From Chthoniobacteraceae bacterium (GTDB taxonomy: Bacteria > Verrucomicrobiota > Verrucomicrobiia > Chthoniobacterales > Chthoniobacteraceae), in the NCBI GenBank assembly GCA_947449735.1, contig CANFTB010000001.1, positions 1 through 64,000 on the forward strand: 64,000 nucleotides of DNA. Reading direction: 5' to 3'. A program made the translations under genes and the position numbers. Below are positions 25,298-34,744 of the stretch, in pieces. The notes below the pieces were generated by a model. It did not search any database, was not told the origin of the DNA, and saw only the letters and a list, made by a program, of their open reading frames with translations. Position 1 is the stretch's first letter; each line of letters opens with the position of its first letter.

Positions 25298-26539
25298 ATG
25301 GCTCCTGTCATTATTGTAGGTGCGGGAATGGCCGGGCTGGCTTGCGCGAACACACTGCATAGGGCTGGGCGTCCCTTTTTGCTTCTTGAGGGCGACAGCC
25401 AAGTCGGCGGACGGGTGCGCACCGACAGGACTTCCGACGGGTTTGTGATGGACCGCGGTTTTCAAGTGTTGCTGAGCTCCTATCCGGAGGCGCGCCGGAC
25501 GTTGGATCTTGCTGCCTTGAAGCCGAGGGCTTTTCGCTCGGGGGCGGTGATCCGAATGCCGGACGGTTCGACAACCGTTCTGCGCGATCCCTGGACGGAG
25601 CCGTGGGCTGCGGGATCAGCGATCACGGCGCCGATCGGGTCCTGGTCGGACAAGTGGAAGGTCGCCCGTCTGGTGTGGGATGTGGTCCGCAAGTCGCCCG
25701 ACGAATGGCTCGCAAGGTCCGGCGTCGGGACCCTCGAGTTTCTGCGTTCCCGGAATTTCAGCCCGCAGATCATCGAACGTTTTTTTGTACCGTTCTTTGG
25801 CGGCGTGTTCTTGGACCGGACTCTGTCGGTGGACAGCGGCTTTTTCTGTTTTCTCTTCCGACAATTTGTCCTTGGACGGGCCTTGCTCCCGACCGGCGGG
25901 ATGCAGCGGATCCCCGAGCAGTTGGCGGCGCGGCTGCCTGCGCATTCCTTGAGGCTTGGAGCGCGGGTGAGTTCGGTGGAATCGGGCGGCGTCCGCTTGG
26001 AGGGCGGGGAATGGCTGCGGGCCGCCTCCGTGGTTGTCGCCGTGGATGGGGTGCGTGCCGCTGAGTGGCTCCCGGGGTTTCCCGCGTCGACGGATTGGAA
26101 GCGGACCGCGTGCCTTTATTTCGCCGCCCCCGGCAGGCCGGGAGGAGGGGACCGGTATCTGCGTCTGAACGCGCAGCCCGGTCGCCTGGTGCACAATGTC
26201 TGTTTTCCCTCGGACGTTGATCCCACCTGCGCGCCTGCGGGTTGGAGCCTTGTTTCGGTAAGTAGCCACGGGGCGCATTCGCTCGGGGCGGAAGCGCTGC
26301 TGGAACGGACGAGGGCGGAGCTTCTCGAGTGGTTCGGGCCGCAGGTGGATGCGTGGCGGCATTTGAAAACCTACGAGATCGCAAGAGCTCTGCCGACGGC
26401 TGTTCCGGGAAACGCGGGTCCCTTGTTCTGGCAGGGCGTTCACGTATGCGGCGATCACACGGCGTATCCTTCTCTTAACGCGGCGCTTGCCACAGGAAGG
26501 CGTTGCGCGGAAGCGGTGCTGGCCGGTGGGGGAGTCTGA
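25298..26539 (+). CDS. FAD-dependent amine-oxidase-like oxidoreductase
   Basis: A 413-residue flavoprotein of the protoporphyrinogen oxidase / phytoene desaturase-like superfamily. The FAD-binding motif VIIVGAGMAGLACANTL is at residues 4-20, followed by LEGDSQVGGRVRT (second glycine motif). The C-terminal HVCGDHTAYPSLNAALATGRR is the typical FAD-pyrophosphate closing motif. The substrate cannot be assigned: no haem or carotenoid gene is nearby. It starts ten bases after plsC and may be co-transcribed with it. Confidence 0.82.
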   Translation: MAPVIIVGAGMAGLACANTLHRAGRPFLLLEGDSQVGGRVRTDRTSDGFVMDRGFQVLLSSYPEARRTLDLAALKPRAFRSGAVIRMPDGSTTVLRDPWTEPWAAGSAITAPIGSWSDKWKVARLVWDVVRKSPDEWLARSGVGTLEFLRSRNFSPQIIERFFVPFFGGVFLDRTLSVDSGFFCFLFRQFVLGRALLPTGGMQRIPEQLAARLPAHSLRLGARVSSVESGGVRLEGGEWLRAASVVVAVDGVRAAEWLPGFPASTDWKRTACLYFAAPGRPGGGDRYLRLNAQPGRLVHNVCFPSDVDPTCAPAGWSLVSVSSHGAHSLGAEALLERTRAELLEWFGPQVDAWRHLKTYEIARALPTAVPGNAGPLFWQGVHVCGDHTAYPSLNAALATGRRCAEAVLAGGGV

Positions 26540-26634
26540 ATTTTGGAGAGGGCTGTCCCACCCCGGGGACTGAGGTCTTTTAGTGAGGCGTTGTTTCTGG
26601 ACAGCGGGAGGTTGGGGCTGGAACATTTCTTGAT

Positions 26635-27900
26635 ATGGAAATCCCCCCGCTCCTCCGTAAGTCTGCCTGGTTCGCCGCGGCTTTGCTGCCGGGCCTCTGC
26701 ACCGCCGCGTCTCTAGAATGGCCCCAGTTTCGTGGCCCCGCTGGTGACGGAGTTTCCTCCGCCGCACAGATTCCCGTGGAATGGAGCGCCTCAAACGGGG
26801 TTGCCTGGTCGGTCGAGGTTCCCGGCAAGGGATGGTCCTCTCCCGTTCTTTCCAAGGGTCGGATTTACCTGACCAGCGCCGTCGAAGGCGCTTCCTCAGA
26901 GGTGACATTGAACGCGCTGTGCCTCGACGCCGAATCCGGCAAACTGCTCTGGAACACGGAGGTGTTCCGTCCGGATCCCGGTGAGGTGAAGGCCATGCAT
27001 CGCAAAAACACGGCGGCAAGCCCGACTCCCATTGTCGAGGACGGCAAGGTGTACGTGCATTTCGGCCACATGGGAACGGCCGCGCTGGACCTGGACGGGC
27101 GCGTGCGCTGGTCCCAGACGAGTTTGAAATACAAACCCGTGCACGGCACCGGGGGGTCTCCCGCTCTGACTGGAGGACTTCTCGTGTTCAGCGCCGACGG
27201 ATCCGCGGATCCCTTTGTGGCCGCTCTGGACGCCCAGACCGGAGCCGTGCGCTGGCAGACACCCCGCAACACCACGGCGAAAAAGAACTTTTCCTTCTGC
27301 ACACCTCAGGTGATCAATCTTAAGACCGGTCCCCAGATCATCCTGCCGGGAAGCGGTTTTGTCGGCGCCTACCGCCCCTCCGATGGCGCGGAAATCTGGC
27401 GCGTGAATTACGGCGAAGGCTATTCCGTGGTGCCGCGCCCGGTGTATTCCCACGGCATGCTTTTCCTGAGCTCGGGATTCGATTCGGCCTCCCTGCTTGC
27501 CATCCGGCCGGAGGGAGCCGAGGGCGATGCGACCGCGGGAAATATTGCGTGGACCTTGAAAAAGGGGGCGCCGCACACCCCCTCAGTCATAATCGTGGAG
27601 GACCTCCTGTTCTGTGTTTCGGATGCGGGGATCGCCTCCTGTGTGGATGTCCAGAGCGGCGAGGTGCGCTGGAGCGAGCGGTTGGCGGGAAATTTTTCCT
27701 CCTCGCCCGTCGCTGCCGAGGGGCGGATCTATTTTCAAAACGAAGCCGGCGTCGCTTTTGTGGTGAAGGCCTCCAGCACCTATGAATTGCTGGCCACGAA
27801 TGACCTCGGCGAAAAGACTCTGGCTTCCCCAGCGGTGGCAGATGGAACCCTTTTTATCCGCGGGGAAGGCCACCTCTTTAAAATCAGCTCTTCGAAATAG
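26635..27900 (+). CDS. Exported PQQ-type beta-propeller protein
   Basis: A 421-residue protein with a signal peptide (ending near LCTAA) and repeating beta-propeller blades of the PQQ/WD-like family, e.g. WPQFRGPAGDGVSS at the start and repeated LDAQTGAVRWQT, GAEIWRVNYGEG and VQSGEVRWSERLAG. Such 8-bladed propellers are abundant in Planctomycetota and Verrucomicrobiota as secreted proteins of unknown function. The residues that bind PQQ in true quinoprotein dehydrogenases are not evident, so an enzymatic role is not claimed. Confidence 0.82.
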   Translation: MEIPPLLRKSAWFAAALLPGLCTAASLEWPQFRGPAGDGVSSAAQIPVEWSASNGVAWSVEVPGKGWSSPVLSKGRIYLTSAVEGASSEVTLNALCLDAESGKLLWNTEVFRPDPGEVKAMHRKNTAASPTPIVEDGKVYVHFGHMGTAALDLDGRVRWSQTSLKYKPVHGTGGSPALTGGLLVFSADGSADPFVAALDAQTGAVRWQTPRNTTAKKNFSFCTPQVINLKTGPQIILPGSGFVGAYRPSDGAEIWRVNYGEGYSVVPRPVYSHGMLFLSSGFDSASLLAIRPEGAEGDATAGNIAWTLKKGAPHTPSVIIVEDLLFCVSDAGIASCVDVQSGEVRWSERLAGNFSSSPVAAEGRIYFQNEAGVAFVVKASSTYELLATNDLGEKTLASPAVADGTLFIRGEGHLFKISSSK

Positions 27901-27960
27901 ACCCCGGAACTCAGTCTCGCTCGATCCTCTCGCATCCAGTCTTACGCAACGGATTTTCTC

Positions 27961-30189
27961 ATGCATACGCCCGACGCAGAGTTTGAAAGGTTACTCCTCG
28001 CAATGGTGGAAATGCAGGCGTCCGACCTTTTTCTGAGCGAGGGCCGCGTTCCCTACCTACGGATCAACGGCTCGATACGTCCCCTCGAGGCGCAGCCTGC
28101 CACGCGTTTGATGCTGCAGTCTGCCCTGCAATCCTGCCTGCGGTCGTCTCAGCTGGAGACGTTCACAAGGGAAGGGGACCTGGACTTCGGGTTCAGCACT
28201 TCGGGATCCGGTCGCTTCCGCGTCAACGCCCTGATGCAACGCGGTAGCATCGCTCTGGTGGTGCGCAGAGTGGCGGATGGCAGGATGCGCTTTGAAGACC
28301 TCGGGCTCCCTTCGCAACTCCAGTCTTTCTCCACCCTCACCAGGGGCCTCGTGCTCGTCACGGGATCCACTGGATCCGGAAAGTCCACGACCCTCGCCGC
28401 GATGGTGCACCACATCAACGCGCATTTCGCGAGGCACATCGTGACCATCGAGGATCCCGTTGAGTTTCTGCACGAGGACCTGCGCTCTATCGTCACCCAG
28501 CGGGAGATCGGGTCCGACACGAAGGACTTCTCTTCAGCCCTGCGGCACGTCCTACGGGAAAGTCCCGACGTGATTCTCATTGGGGAAATGCGGGATGCGG
28601 AGACCGTCGAGGTCGCCGTGTCCGCTGCGATGAGCGGCCACCTGGTGATTTCGAGTCTACATACTAGCGACACTATCCAGGCCCTGCAGCGGATCATCAG
28701 CTTCTTCCCCGAGCACCTCCACCAGCAAAAGCTCCAGGACCTGTCGCTTTGTCTGGAGGGAGTCGTGGCGCAACGTCTCGTCCCCAGGGCGTCCGGCTCC
28801 GGTCGGGTGGCTGCTGTGGAAGTCCTTTCCGTGACGGCGGCTGTCCGGAAACTGCTGCGGGAGGGTCGTCTTGACGAACTCGCGGAGCTGAGCGCGGATG
28901 GCGCGGGAATGCACTCCTTCAACCGGGCGCTTCTCGATCTGCTCAAGGACGATCAAATTTCAGTGGAGGCCGGGGCCGCCTACGCGTCGAACCCCGAAGA
29001 GTTTCGCATGAACGCCCAAGGGATGGAGCGCGGCTCCGCCTCGTTTTTGGCGGAAATGGAAAACCTTCCCTCCGTGGGCGGCATCGACGTGCGGTCTCTT
29101 CTGCATTCGGCCCATCGGCACGGTGCCAGCGACATCCACCTGATGGCCGGTTCGGCGCCGGTGTTCCGCGTCGGTGGCGTGTTGCGTCCGCTGGTGACAG
29201 ATCCCCTGACCGCCGGGGACGTGCGGCGTCTGCTTTTCAGCGTGCTGACGCACCCCCAGAGGGAGCAGTTCGAGCTGGAGAAGGAACTGGATTTTGCGAT
29301 TTCGCTTTCGGCCGGGGTGCGTTTTCGTGTGAACGCCCATTATCAGCGCCAGACCGTGGCGGTGGCGTTGCGCTTGATCCCTTCCGTGCTGCCTCCTGTA
29401 GAGGCGCTGGGTTTGCCCGAGTCCGTCATCCAATTGGCCGATGCCTCGCAGGGACTGGTCTTGGTCACCGGGCCCACAGGCAGCGGGAAGAGCACGACCC
29501 TGGCTTCGCTCGTGGACCGTATCAACAGCCACCGCAACTGCCGGGTGATCACGATCGAGGATCCTATCGAGTTTGTGCACCAGAACCGACTGGCCAGCAT
29601 CGAGCAACGGGAGGTGGGCTCCGACACGAAGAGTTTTGCCAGCGCCCTCAAGTACATCCTGCGTCAGGACCCCGACGTCATTTTGGTGGGGGAAATGCGG
29701 GACTTTGAAACGATCCAAGCCGCCCTGACGGCCGCCGAAACGGGACATCTCGTGTTTGCCTCCCTTCACACAAATGATGCGCCCCAGGCAATCGACCGGA
29801 TCATTGATGTGTTTCCGCCGCACCAGCAGGAACAGATCCGCGCGCAAATCGCCAGCGCCTTGCTCGGGGTCGTCTCCCAGCGACTGCTACAGCGCAGGGA
29901 TGGAAGCGGACGTGTGGCTGCGTTTGAAGTGCTTTTGGGCAACAGCGCCGTGAGGTCGATGATCCGGGAGGCGAAAACGCACCAGCTTCTCGGCAGCATC
30001 GAGATCTCTTTCCGTGAAGGGATGCAGACTCTGGACCGGTCCGTCGAGTCGCTCTACCAGAGCGGGCAGGTTTCCAAAGAAGAGGCCTGCCGTTACGTTC
30101 GCAATCCCGCCCAGTTTGCCGCTCGCCTTCCGGGAGCGGATATTGCAGTTTCTGCAACTCCCGGGGCGCCGGGGGAGCAGGGAAGGTGA
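27961..30189 (+). CDS. Tandem PilU/PilT-like ATPase fusion (type IV pilus retraction)
   Basis: A 742-residue protein made of two complete PilT-family ATPase modules. Each has an N-terminal PAS-like domain (ASDLFL at ~21 and ASDIHL at ~389), a Walker A (GSTGSGKST with K141; GPTGSGKST with K510), an Asp box (ITIEDPVEF; ITIEDPIEF), a Walker B region (DVILIGEMRD; DVILVGEMRD) and a His box (HLVISSLHT; HLVFASLHT). The second half has a good AIRNLIRE-like motif (SAVRSMIRE); the first is weaker (AAVRKLLRE), recalling PilU. PilT and PilU are normally separate proteins that form hexamers and drive pilus retraction; here both may sit in one chain. No other pilus gene is in the window. Confidence 0.88.
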   Translation: MHTPDAEFERLLLAMVEMQASDLFLSEGRVPYLRINGSIRPLEAQPATRLMLQSALQSCLRSSQLETFTREGDLDFGFSTSGSGRFRVNALMQRGSIALVVRRVADGRMRFEDLGLPSQLQSFSTLTRGLVLVTGSTGSGKSTTLAAMVHHINAHFARHIVTIEDPVEFLHEDLRSIVTQREIGSDTKDFSSALRHVLRESPDVILIGEMRDAETVEVAVSAAMSGHLVISSLHTSDTIQALQRIISFFPEHLHQQKLQDLSLCLEGVVAQRLVPRASGSGRVAAVEVLSVTAAVRKLLREGRLDELAELSADGAGMHSFNRALLDLLKDDQISVEAGAAYASNPEEFRMNAQGMERGSASFLAEMENLPSVGGIDVRSLLHSAHRHGASDIHLMAGSAPVFRVGGVLRPLVTDPLTAGDVRRLLFSVLTHPQREQFELEKELDFAISLSAGVRFRVNAHYQRQTVAVALRLIPSVLPPVEALGLPESVIQLADASQGLVLVTGPTGSGKSTTLASLVDRINSHRNCRVITIEDPIEFVHQNRLASIEQREVGSDTKSFASALKYILRQDPDVILVGEMRDFETIQAALTAAETGHLVFASLHTNDAPQAIDRIIDVFPPHQQEQIRAQIASALLGVVSQRLLQRRDGSGRVAAFEVLLGNSAVRSMIREAKTHQLLGSIEISFREGMQTLDRSVESLYQSGQVSKEEACRYVRNPAQFAARLPGADIAVSATPGAPGEQGR

Positions 30190-30315
30190 TCCGCGCCAGC
30201 CAGTTTTAGCAGCCGCTTCTTTGAACCGCTTGGGGTCCCTTTGCCTTGCGGATGTTTCAAAAAATTTTGACTTTTTGCTTAACAAATTTCGGCCTTCACC
30301 CGACCTTTACAGCCA

Positions 30316-30741
30316 GTGCGTCGTACCTCAATCTCCATCGCAGCCTTGTTTTTCGGGTCCATTTTGGCTGCTCAAGCTCGAATCGGCGACACACTGAACC
30401 AGTGCATCACCCGCTACGGTAAGCCAGTGGAGTTCCTTTCCAAAGGGGTTCTCTTTGTGAAGGCGAACAAGAAGATCTATGTGACGTTTACTGACGGAAT
30501 AGCGGACAGCGTATTTTTCCAGAAAATCAATCCCGTATCCCAGAAGGCGGTTACGCCCATTACGCAGGAGGAGATCCGCCTCCTTTTGGCCGAGAACAGC
30601 CAGGGCTACACCTGGGATCACACGAGCAGGTTGCCGGATGGGGACGTAATCTGGGTGACAAAGGACTCTGAATTGGGAGCCCTGTACTCTAGGGCGACCT
30701 GCTCCCTGCAGGTGTACACCCGCGAGAATATCGCCCGCTGA
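30316..30741 (+). CDS. Small secreted protein of unknown function
   Basis: A 141-residue protein starting with GTG. An N-terminal signal peptide (MRRTSISIAALFFGSILAAQA) is clear, with the mature part beginning RIGDTLNQCITRYGKP. Small exported proteins with this IGD-x-QCxxRYG start recur in Verrucomicrobiota genomes, to my recollection, often as paralogous sets. There are two cysteines in the mature protein, one near each end, which could form a disulfide. No function can be assigned. Confidence 0.65.
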   Translation: MRRTSISIAALFFGSILAAQARIGDTLNQCITRYGKPVEFLSKGVLFVKANKKIYVTFTDGIADSVFFQKINPVSQKAVTPITQEEIRLLLAENSQGYTWDHTSRLPDGDVIWVTKDSELGALYSRATCSLQVYTRENIAR

Positions 30742-30750
30742 AGCCGGGGC

Positions 30751-30780
30751 GGAGGCCTGCTCTGGCGGCAGGATTCTTTA
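30751..30780 (+). terminator. Possible weak terminator
   Basis: CCTGC and GCAGG form a 5-bp stem around TCTGGCG and are followed by ATTCTTT, just past the small secreted protein gene and at the end of the convergent membrane protein gene. The stem is short, so this is tentative. Confidence 0.35.
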
Positions 30781-32505
30781 GGGGATTTGCGGCACGTCTC
30801 CTTCGGGGTTTTGGGTTTCGTTCGGGATCGCCTCCCACCTACTCATGCGTTTGTAAATCCAACCGCAGGCGTACAGCATGGCACCGGCTGAGAGCAGCGA
30901 GAGAATTTGCACTATCCCATCCGTTGCTGTGATGTCGTAGAACGCCGCTTTGATGGAAACGGCCATGAGGATCAGGACGGCACTGCGTCCGAGGGACCTG
31001 TCCTTTTTGGAGCGGGCCCACAGGAGAATTGAAAGAGCGTACAGACCCCACGCGCAGGATACAAAAAGGGAGCCGCCGGTGGGGACCTTGAGCGATATCC
31101 TATAGAGGGCGCAGAGCATCTCAAGATGCGCAAACCCGAGGACGAGCGCTGCACCGGTTGCCTGTGGAATCAGGCCGAATGCCAGGACGACAAGGGCACC
31201 CGCGCCATACAGGAAGTTGTAGGCGAGGAGGGTTTCAACGCTGGCATCCAGCAGGAAGGTCAGCAGCGCACCGTATCCAATCACCGCCAAGCAAACCAGC
31301 CGCGGCCACTTCCAATTGGCGGAGGCCGCCCCCTGCCGGTTTGCAAGAAGCAGCGCGCCTGCAAGACCCAGCGCCACGAGCGGTTTTGTCGCGTCCGGCG
31401 TGATTCCAAAAAAGACCGAATGCGCCAGAGTAATTACGGCGAATAGGAGCACGGCCGGAGCGCTGGGGACCTCTCGCTTGAGGATGACCCGTACCATCCG
31501 GTAGAGCCCCAGCACTGAAACGCTGAATGCCGCCGCGATCCATGGGGCTCCGGTCGGCGTGAGGATATCCAGCAGGACATACAGGTTGCCATAGTAGGCG
31601 AGCAGGAGCAGGCCCAGTGGTGCGGCTTCGCGGGCGAGAAGGGGGGACCTGTGGACAATGGAAAAGGCGAGCGTTGCCGCTGCAAAAATCAGGAATTGCA
31701 TCCCCTGGATGCCAAGGCACTGCCACGCCCTTTGCGGGCTTCCGACGCATTCCAGCGAAAGAATACCGATCGTAAAAATCGCAAAGTACGAGGAAACCAA
31801 AAGAACGTCCCTGCGCTTCAGGAGGAAGGAAAGGAGCGAGTAGGACAGGTTCCAAATCAGCAAAAAACCCGAAAGGGCTCCGAGGTCGTCCGTCCGGAAT
31901 CCGAGAAGCGGCACGGCGAGGTAGGTTCCGGCGACTGCGGCCAGCACAAACACCGCGTTGGCTATCCGCACGTTGCTCAGAATGGAGAGCGTTCCCACCG
32001 CCGTGGCCAGAAGAAGCCCCGCTCGGGAGTCGATCAGATGGTGCACCTTGTAGGCCCCGAACCAGCACAGGTGGAGTATGGTGACTCCCGAACCCGACAG
32101 CAGCGCTCCGTAGTTGTCGCCAAGGCGACGGATAAAATGCGGCAGCCCGAGGCAGGCAAAGCCAAAAAGAGAGGCCAGCAGGACCTGCCTTTTGGGAGTG
32201 AGCCAGCCGGACTCGATGGTGAGCTTCAAAAAGAATACCGCGGCAACCACCAAAAAACTGACCCCGAGGATTCCGAAAACGGTGCCGGCCTCCGGGGGCG
32301 TGACGCTGTTCTTTTTAGGGCTGCCGCTTGGATTCGGGGCGGACACCGCCTGCGATCGCGGGGCCTGCTGGGGCAGGGGTGGCGGGAGATCGGCGTGCGT
32401 GCCGGGGGTGCCCTCCCGGTTTGAAGACGGTCCCCCCTGGGTTCTGGCTTCAAGATCACGGACGCGGCGTTCCAAGTCCGCCAGAATGGCTTGAAGGTTT
32501 TCCAT
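30778..32505 (-). CDS. DUF2339 polytopic membrane protein
   Basis: A 575-residue membrane protein. The first ~20 residues (MENLQAILADLERRVRDLEAR) are a short coiled coil, followed by a Pro/Ser/Gly-rich cytoplasmic linker to about residue 80 and then roughly 14-16 hydrophobic segments to the C-terminus. This architecture (coiled coil, disordered linker, many helices) is that of DUF2339, a family of predicted membrane proteins without a known function. The ATG at 32505 starts exactly at the coiled coil; the frame also offers an ATG at 32538. It is divergent from the GH99-like fusion. Confidence 0.75.
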   Translation of the reverse strand: MENLQAILADLERRVRDLEARTQGGPSSNREGTPGTHADLPPPLPQQAPRSQAVSAPNPSGSPKKNSVTPPEAGTVFGILGVSFLVVAAVFFLKLTIESGWLTPKRQVLLASLFGFACLGLPHFIRRLGDNYGALLSGSGVTILHLCWFGAYKVHHLIDSRAGLLLATAVGTLSILSNVRIANAVFVLAAVAGTYLAVPLLGFRTDDLGALSGFLLIWNLSYSLLSFLLKRRDVLLVSSYFAIFTIGILSLECVGSPQRAWQCLGIQGMQFLIFAAATLAFSIVHRSPLLAREAAPLGLLLLAYYGNLYVLLDILTPTGAPWIAAAFSVSVLGLYRMVRVILKREVPSAPAVLLFAVITLAHSVFFGITPDATKPLVALGLAGALLLANRQGAASANWKWPRLVCLAVIGYGALLTFLLDASVETLLAYNFLYGAGALVVLAFGLIPQATGAALVLGFAHLEMLCALYRISLKVPTGGSLFVSCAWGLYALSILLWARSKKDRSLGRSAVLILMAVSIKAAFYDITATDGIVQILSLLSAGAMLYACGWIYKRMSRWEAIPNETQNPEGDVPQIP

Positions 32506-32714
32506 GGAACAAAAAATGAAGCCCTTCGGCAGAGTCATCCTATATTTTGGGCGCCTGCCGAAAGCAAGGTGTCACGCGCTACTGTTTGCGCGGCAGTGTG
32601 TTTTTCAATCCGGCGGAGCGGTGGCGGCCTGCCTTTCAGCTCCGGACGTTGCGGTTTCCAAAGAGTGGTTTGGGTTAACAGAAGCAAAACGGCTCCGGAG
32701 GATCCTCCGTTGTT

Positions 32715-32742
32715 TTGTTTCCGAGCATTCCCTGTTTATAAC
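32715..32742 (+). promoter_or_regulatory. Possible sigma-70 promoter of the GH99-like/esterase gene
   Basis: TTGTTT (32715-32720) and TATAAC (32737-32742) are 16 bases apart, in an AT-rich patch that stands out from the local composition, about 25 bases before the ATG at 32767. Matches to the consensus are partial. Confidence 0.35.
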
Positions 32743-32766
32743 TCACGAACCTCCAACCTAACGCTC

Positions 32767-34731
32767 ATGAAACGCTTCACTTTTCCCGCATTCCTGCGCT
32801 GGGTCTGCCTTTTCGCTCTGCTCACCTTCTCCCTGCATGCCAACCCTCCGGAAAAGGACGTTTTCGTTCACTACATGCCGTGGTTCGCCTCCAAGGCAGT
32901 CTCGGGGGAGTGGGGATGGCACTGGACCATGGACCGCCGAAATCCCGACCAGATCGACTGGGAAGCAAGGCGGGAAATTGCTTCCCATGATTATCCTTTG
33001 ATCGGTCCCTACGATTCCGGGGACGATGATGCCCTCGAGTGCCATGCGCTGCTCATGAAGTGCGCAGGCATCAACGGTGTCATTGTGGATTGGTACGGAA
33101 CGGGTGCAACGCACGATCATGCCGCCAACCATCTTCGCGCGCAAAAGCTGATTCCCTGGTTGAAGCGGGCAGGCTTGCGGTTTGCGATTTGCTACGAGGA
33201 TCAAGGCCTTAAGGAACTCAAAGAGGGGGCCGACGTCTCTCAAGCCGAGGCCGACCTTGCCTGGTTGCAGGAGCACTGGCTCGGCGAGGATGCCTACCTC
33301 AGGCAGGAGGGGCGGCCGGTCCTTTTGGTCTTCGGCCCCCAGCATCTGGACTGGAAGAAACTGAATGTGAAATGGCGCCAGCCGCCGCTGCTCTTTGGTT
33401 TGCCCCACCTTGCGGAAGGCGCGGGCTTCGACGGCGCCTTTGCGTGGCCGCCCGTGCATGGGGGTAAGGCGGTTGCAAGCGGCCAGTGGCGGGCGGCCCT
33501 TGATTCGACCTACAAGCGCGAAGGCAGGTTGATTGCCTCGGCGTTCCCGGGGTTTCGCGATTATTACAAGCAGGCGGGCGTGCATGAGAGCTACGGCAGC
33601 ATCGCTTCGCTGAAAGGGGCCACCTTCGCCGAATCGCTTAGCCAGGCCCTGTCCAGCAGTGCCAGCCTGGTGCAGTTGGCGACCTGGAACGATTACGGCG
33701 AGGGATCCGTGCTCGAGCCCACCACTGGAAGCGGGTACCGTTATCTCGAGCATCTCCAGAAAACCCGGCGTGCGGGAAATCCCGCGGATCTCCGCCTCCC
33801 CGTGATGCTCTATCAACTGCGCAAACGGGGAGGAGATGGCTCTTTGCTCAAGAATGCGTCAGACCTCATGTTTGCCTCAAAGTACACTGAGGCAGAGGCC
33901 CTTCTGGCCAGGGTGGCGGCTGACCTTGGGCGGCAGCCCGCCAGATTTCCTGATGCCTCGGGCGCGCCCGATGACAATTATCGGCTCGTGACGGAGGTGC
34001 TGTACCGCGAAGGTAAACAGGTGACCAACGCAATGCATCAGCGTTGCAGGCTCGACGTGTATTTTCCTGCCAACAAGCGCCCTTTTCAGACCGTGGTTTG
34101 GTTTCACGGGGGCGGCCTCACAGGGGGCGAACGGACCATTCCGCTTCCCTTGCGTAATCAGGGCATCGCAGTGGTCGCTGTCAATTACCGCTTGGGTCCC
34201 GAGGTGCAGTCTCCGGCCTACATTGAGGACGCGGCCGAGGCCGTGGCTTGGACCTTCAAACACATCGCGGAGTTTGGCGGTGATCCCGCTCAGATTTTTG
34301 TCAGCGGCCACAGCGCCGGAGCGTACCTTGCCAGCATGATCGGACTCGACAAGCAGTGGCTCGCAGCCCTCGGGTGGGACGCCGACAAGATCGCCGGCTT
34401 GGTGCCACTGAGCGGTCAAATGATCACCCACTTTGCGATCAGGGAGGAGCGCGGGCTGGCGGAAACCCAGCCTGTCGTCGATTCCATGGCGCCGCTGTTC
34501 CATGTACGCAAAGACTGTCCTCCGCTGCTGCTTGTGACGGGCGATCGGGAAAAGGAGCTCATGGGCAGGTACGAGGAGAACGCTTACTTCTGGCGCGCAA
34601 TGAAGCTTGCCGGACACGCCGATGTGACGCTGCACGAACTGCAGGGCTTCGACCACGGCAGGATGCCGGAGCCGGCCTTTCCTCTCTTGTTGAAATTTGT
34701 CAGAGGAAGGCCGGATCCGGTCAGGCGTTAG
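32767..34731 (+). CDS. Secreted GH71/GH99-like glycosidase fused to an alpha/beta-hydrolase esterase
   Basis: A 654-residue exported two-domain protein. The signal peptide is MKRFTFPAFLRWVCLFALL to about HA26. Residues ~30-350 resemble the GH71/GH99-like TIM barrel (VFVHYMPWFASK, GINGVIVDWYG, ATWNDYGEGSVLEP), a family including endo-acting mannanases and related enzymes. Residues ~420-654 are a carboxylesterase-type alpha/beta hydrolase with the oxyanion motif HGGG (447-450), nucleophile S516 in GHSAG, D593 in TGDRE and H630 in FDHGR. One chain could thus cleave a glycan backbone and remove its ester groups. The ATG was chosen for the signal peptide; the upstream open frame overlaps the promoter region of the divergent gene. 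Confidence 0.82.
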   Translation: MKRFTFPAFLRWVCLFALLTFSLHANPPEKDVFVHYMPWFASKAVSGEWGWHWTMDRRNPDQIDWEARREIASHDYPLIGPYDSGDDDALECHALLMKCAGINGVIVDWYGTGATHDHAANHLRAQKLIPWLKRAGLRFAICYEDQGLKELKEGADVSQAEADLAWLQEHWLGEDAYLRQEGRPVLLVFGPQHLDWKKLNVKWRQPPLLFGLPHLAEGAGFDGAFAWPPVHGGKAVASGQWRAALDSTYKREGRLIASAFPGFRDYYKQAGVHESYGSIASLKGATFAESLSQALSSSASLVQLATWNDYGEGSVLEPTTGSGYRYLEHLQKTRRAGNPADLRLPVMLYQLRKRGGDGSLLKNASDLMFASKYTEAEALLARVAADLGRQPARFPDASGAPDDNYRLVTEVLYREGKQVTNAMHQRCRLDVYFPANKRPFQTVVWFHGGGLTGGERTIPLPLRNQGIAVVAVNYRLGPEVQSPAYIEDAAEAVAWTFKHIAEFGGDPAQIFVSGHSAGAYLASMIGLDKQWLAALGWDADKIAGLVPLSGQMITHFAIREERGLAETQPVVDSMAPLFHVRKDCPPLLLVTGDREKELMGRYEENAYFWRAMKLAGHADVTLHELQGFDHGRMPEPAFPLLLKFVRGRPDPVRR

Positions 34732-34744
34732 GTTGGTCGCTGCA

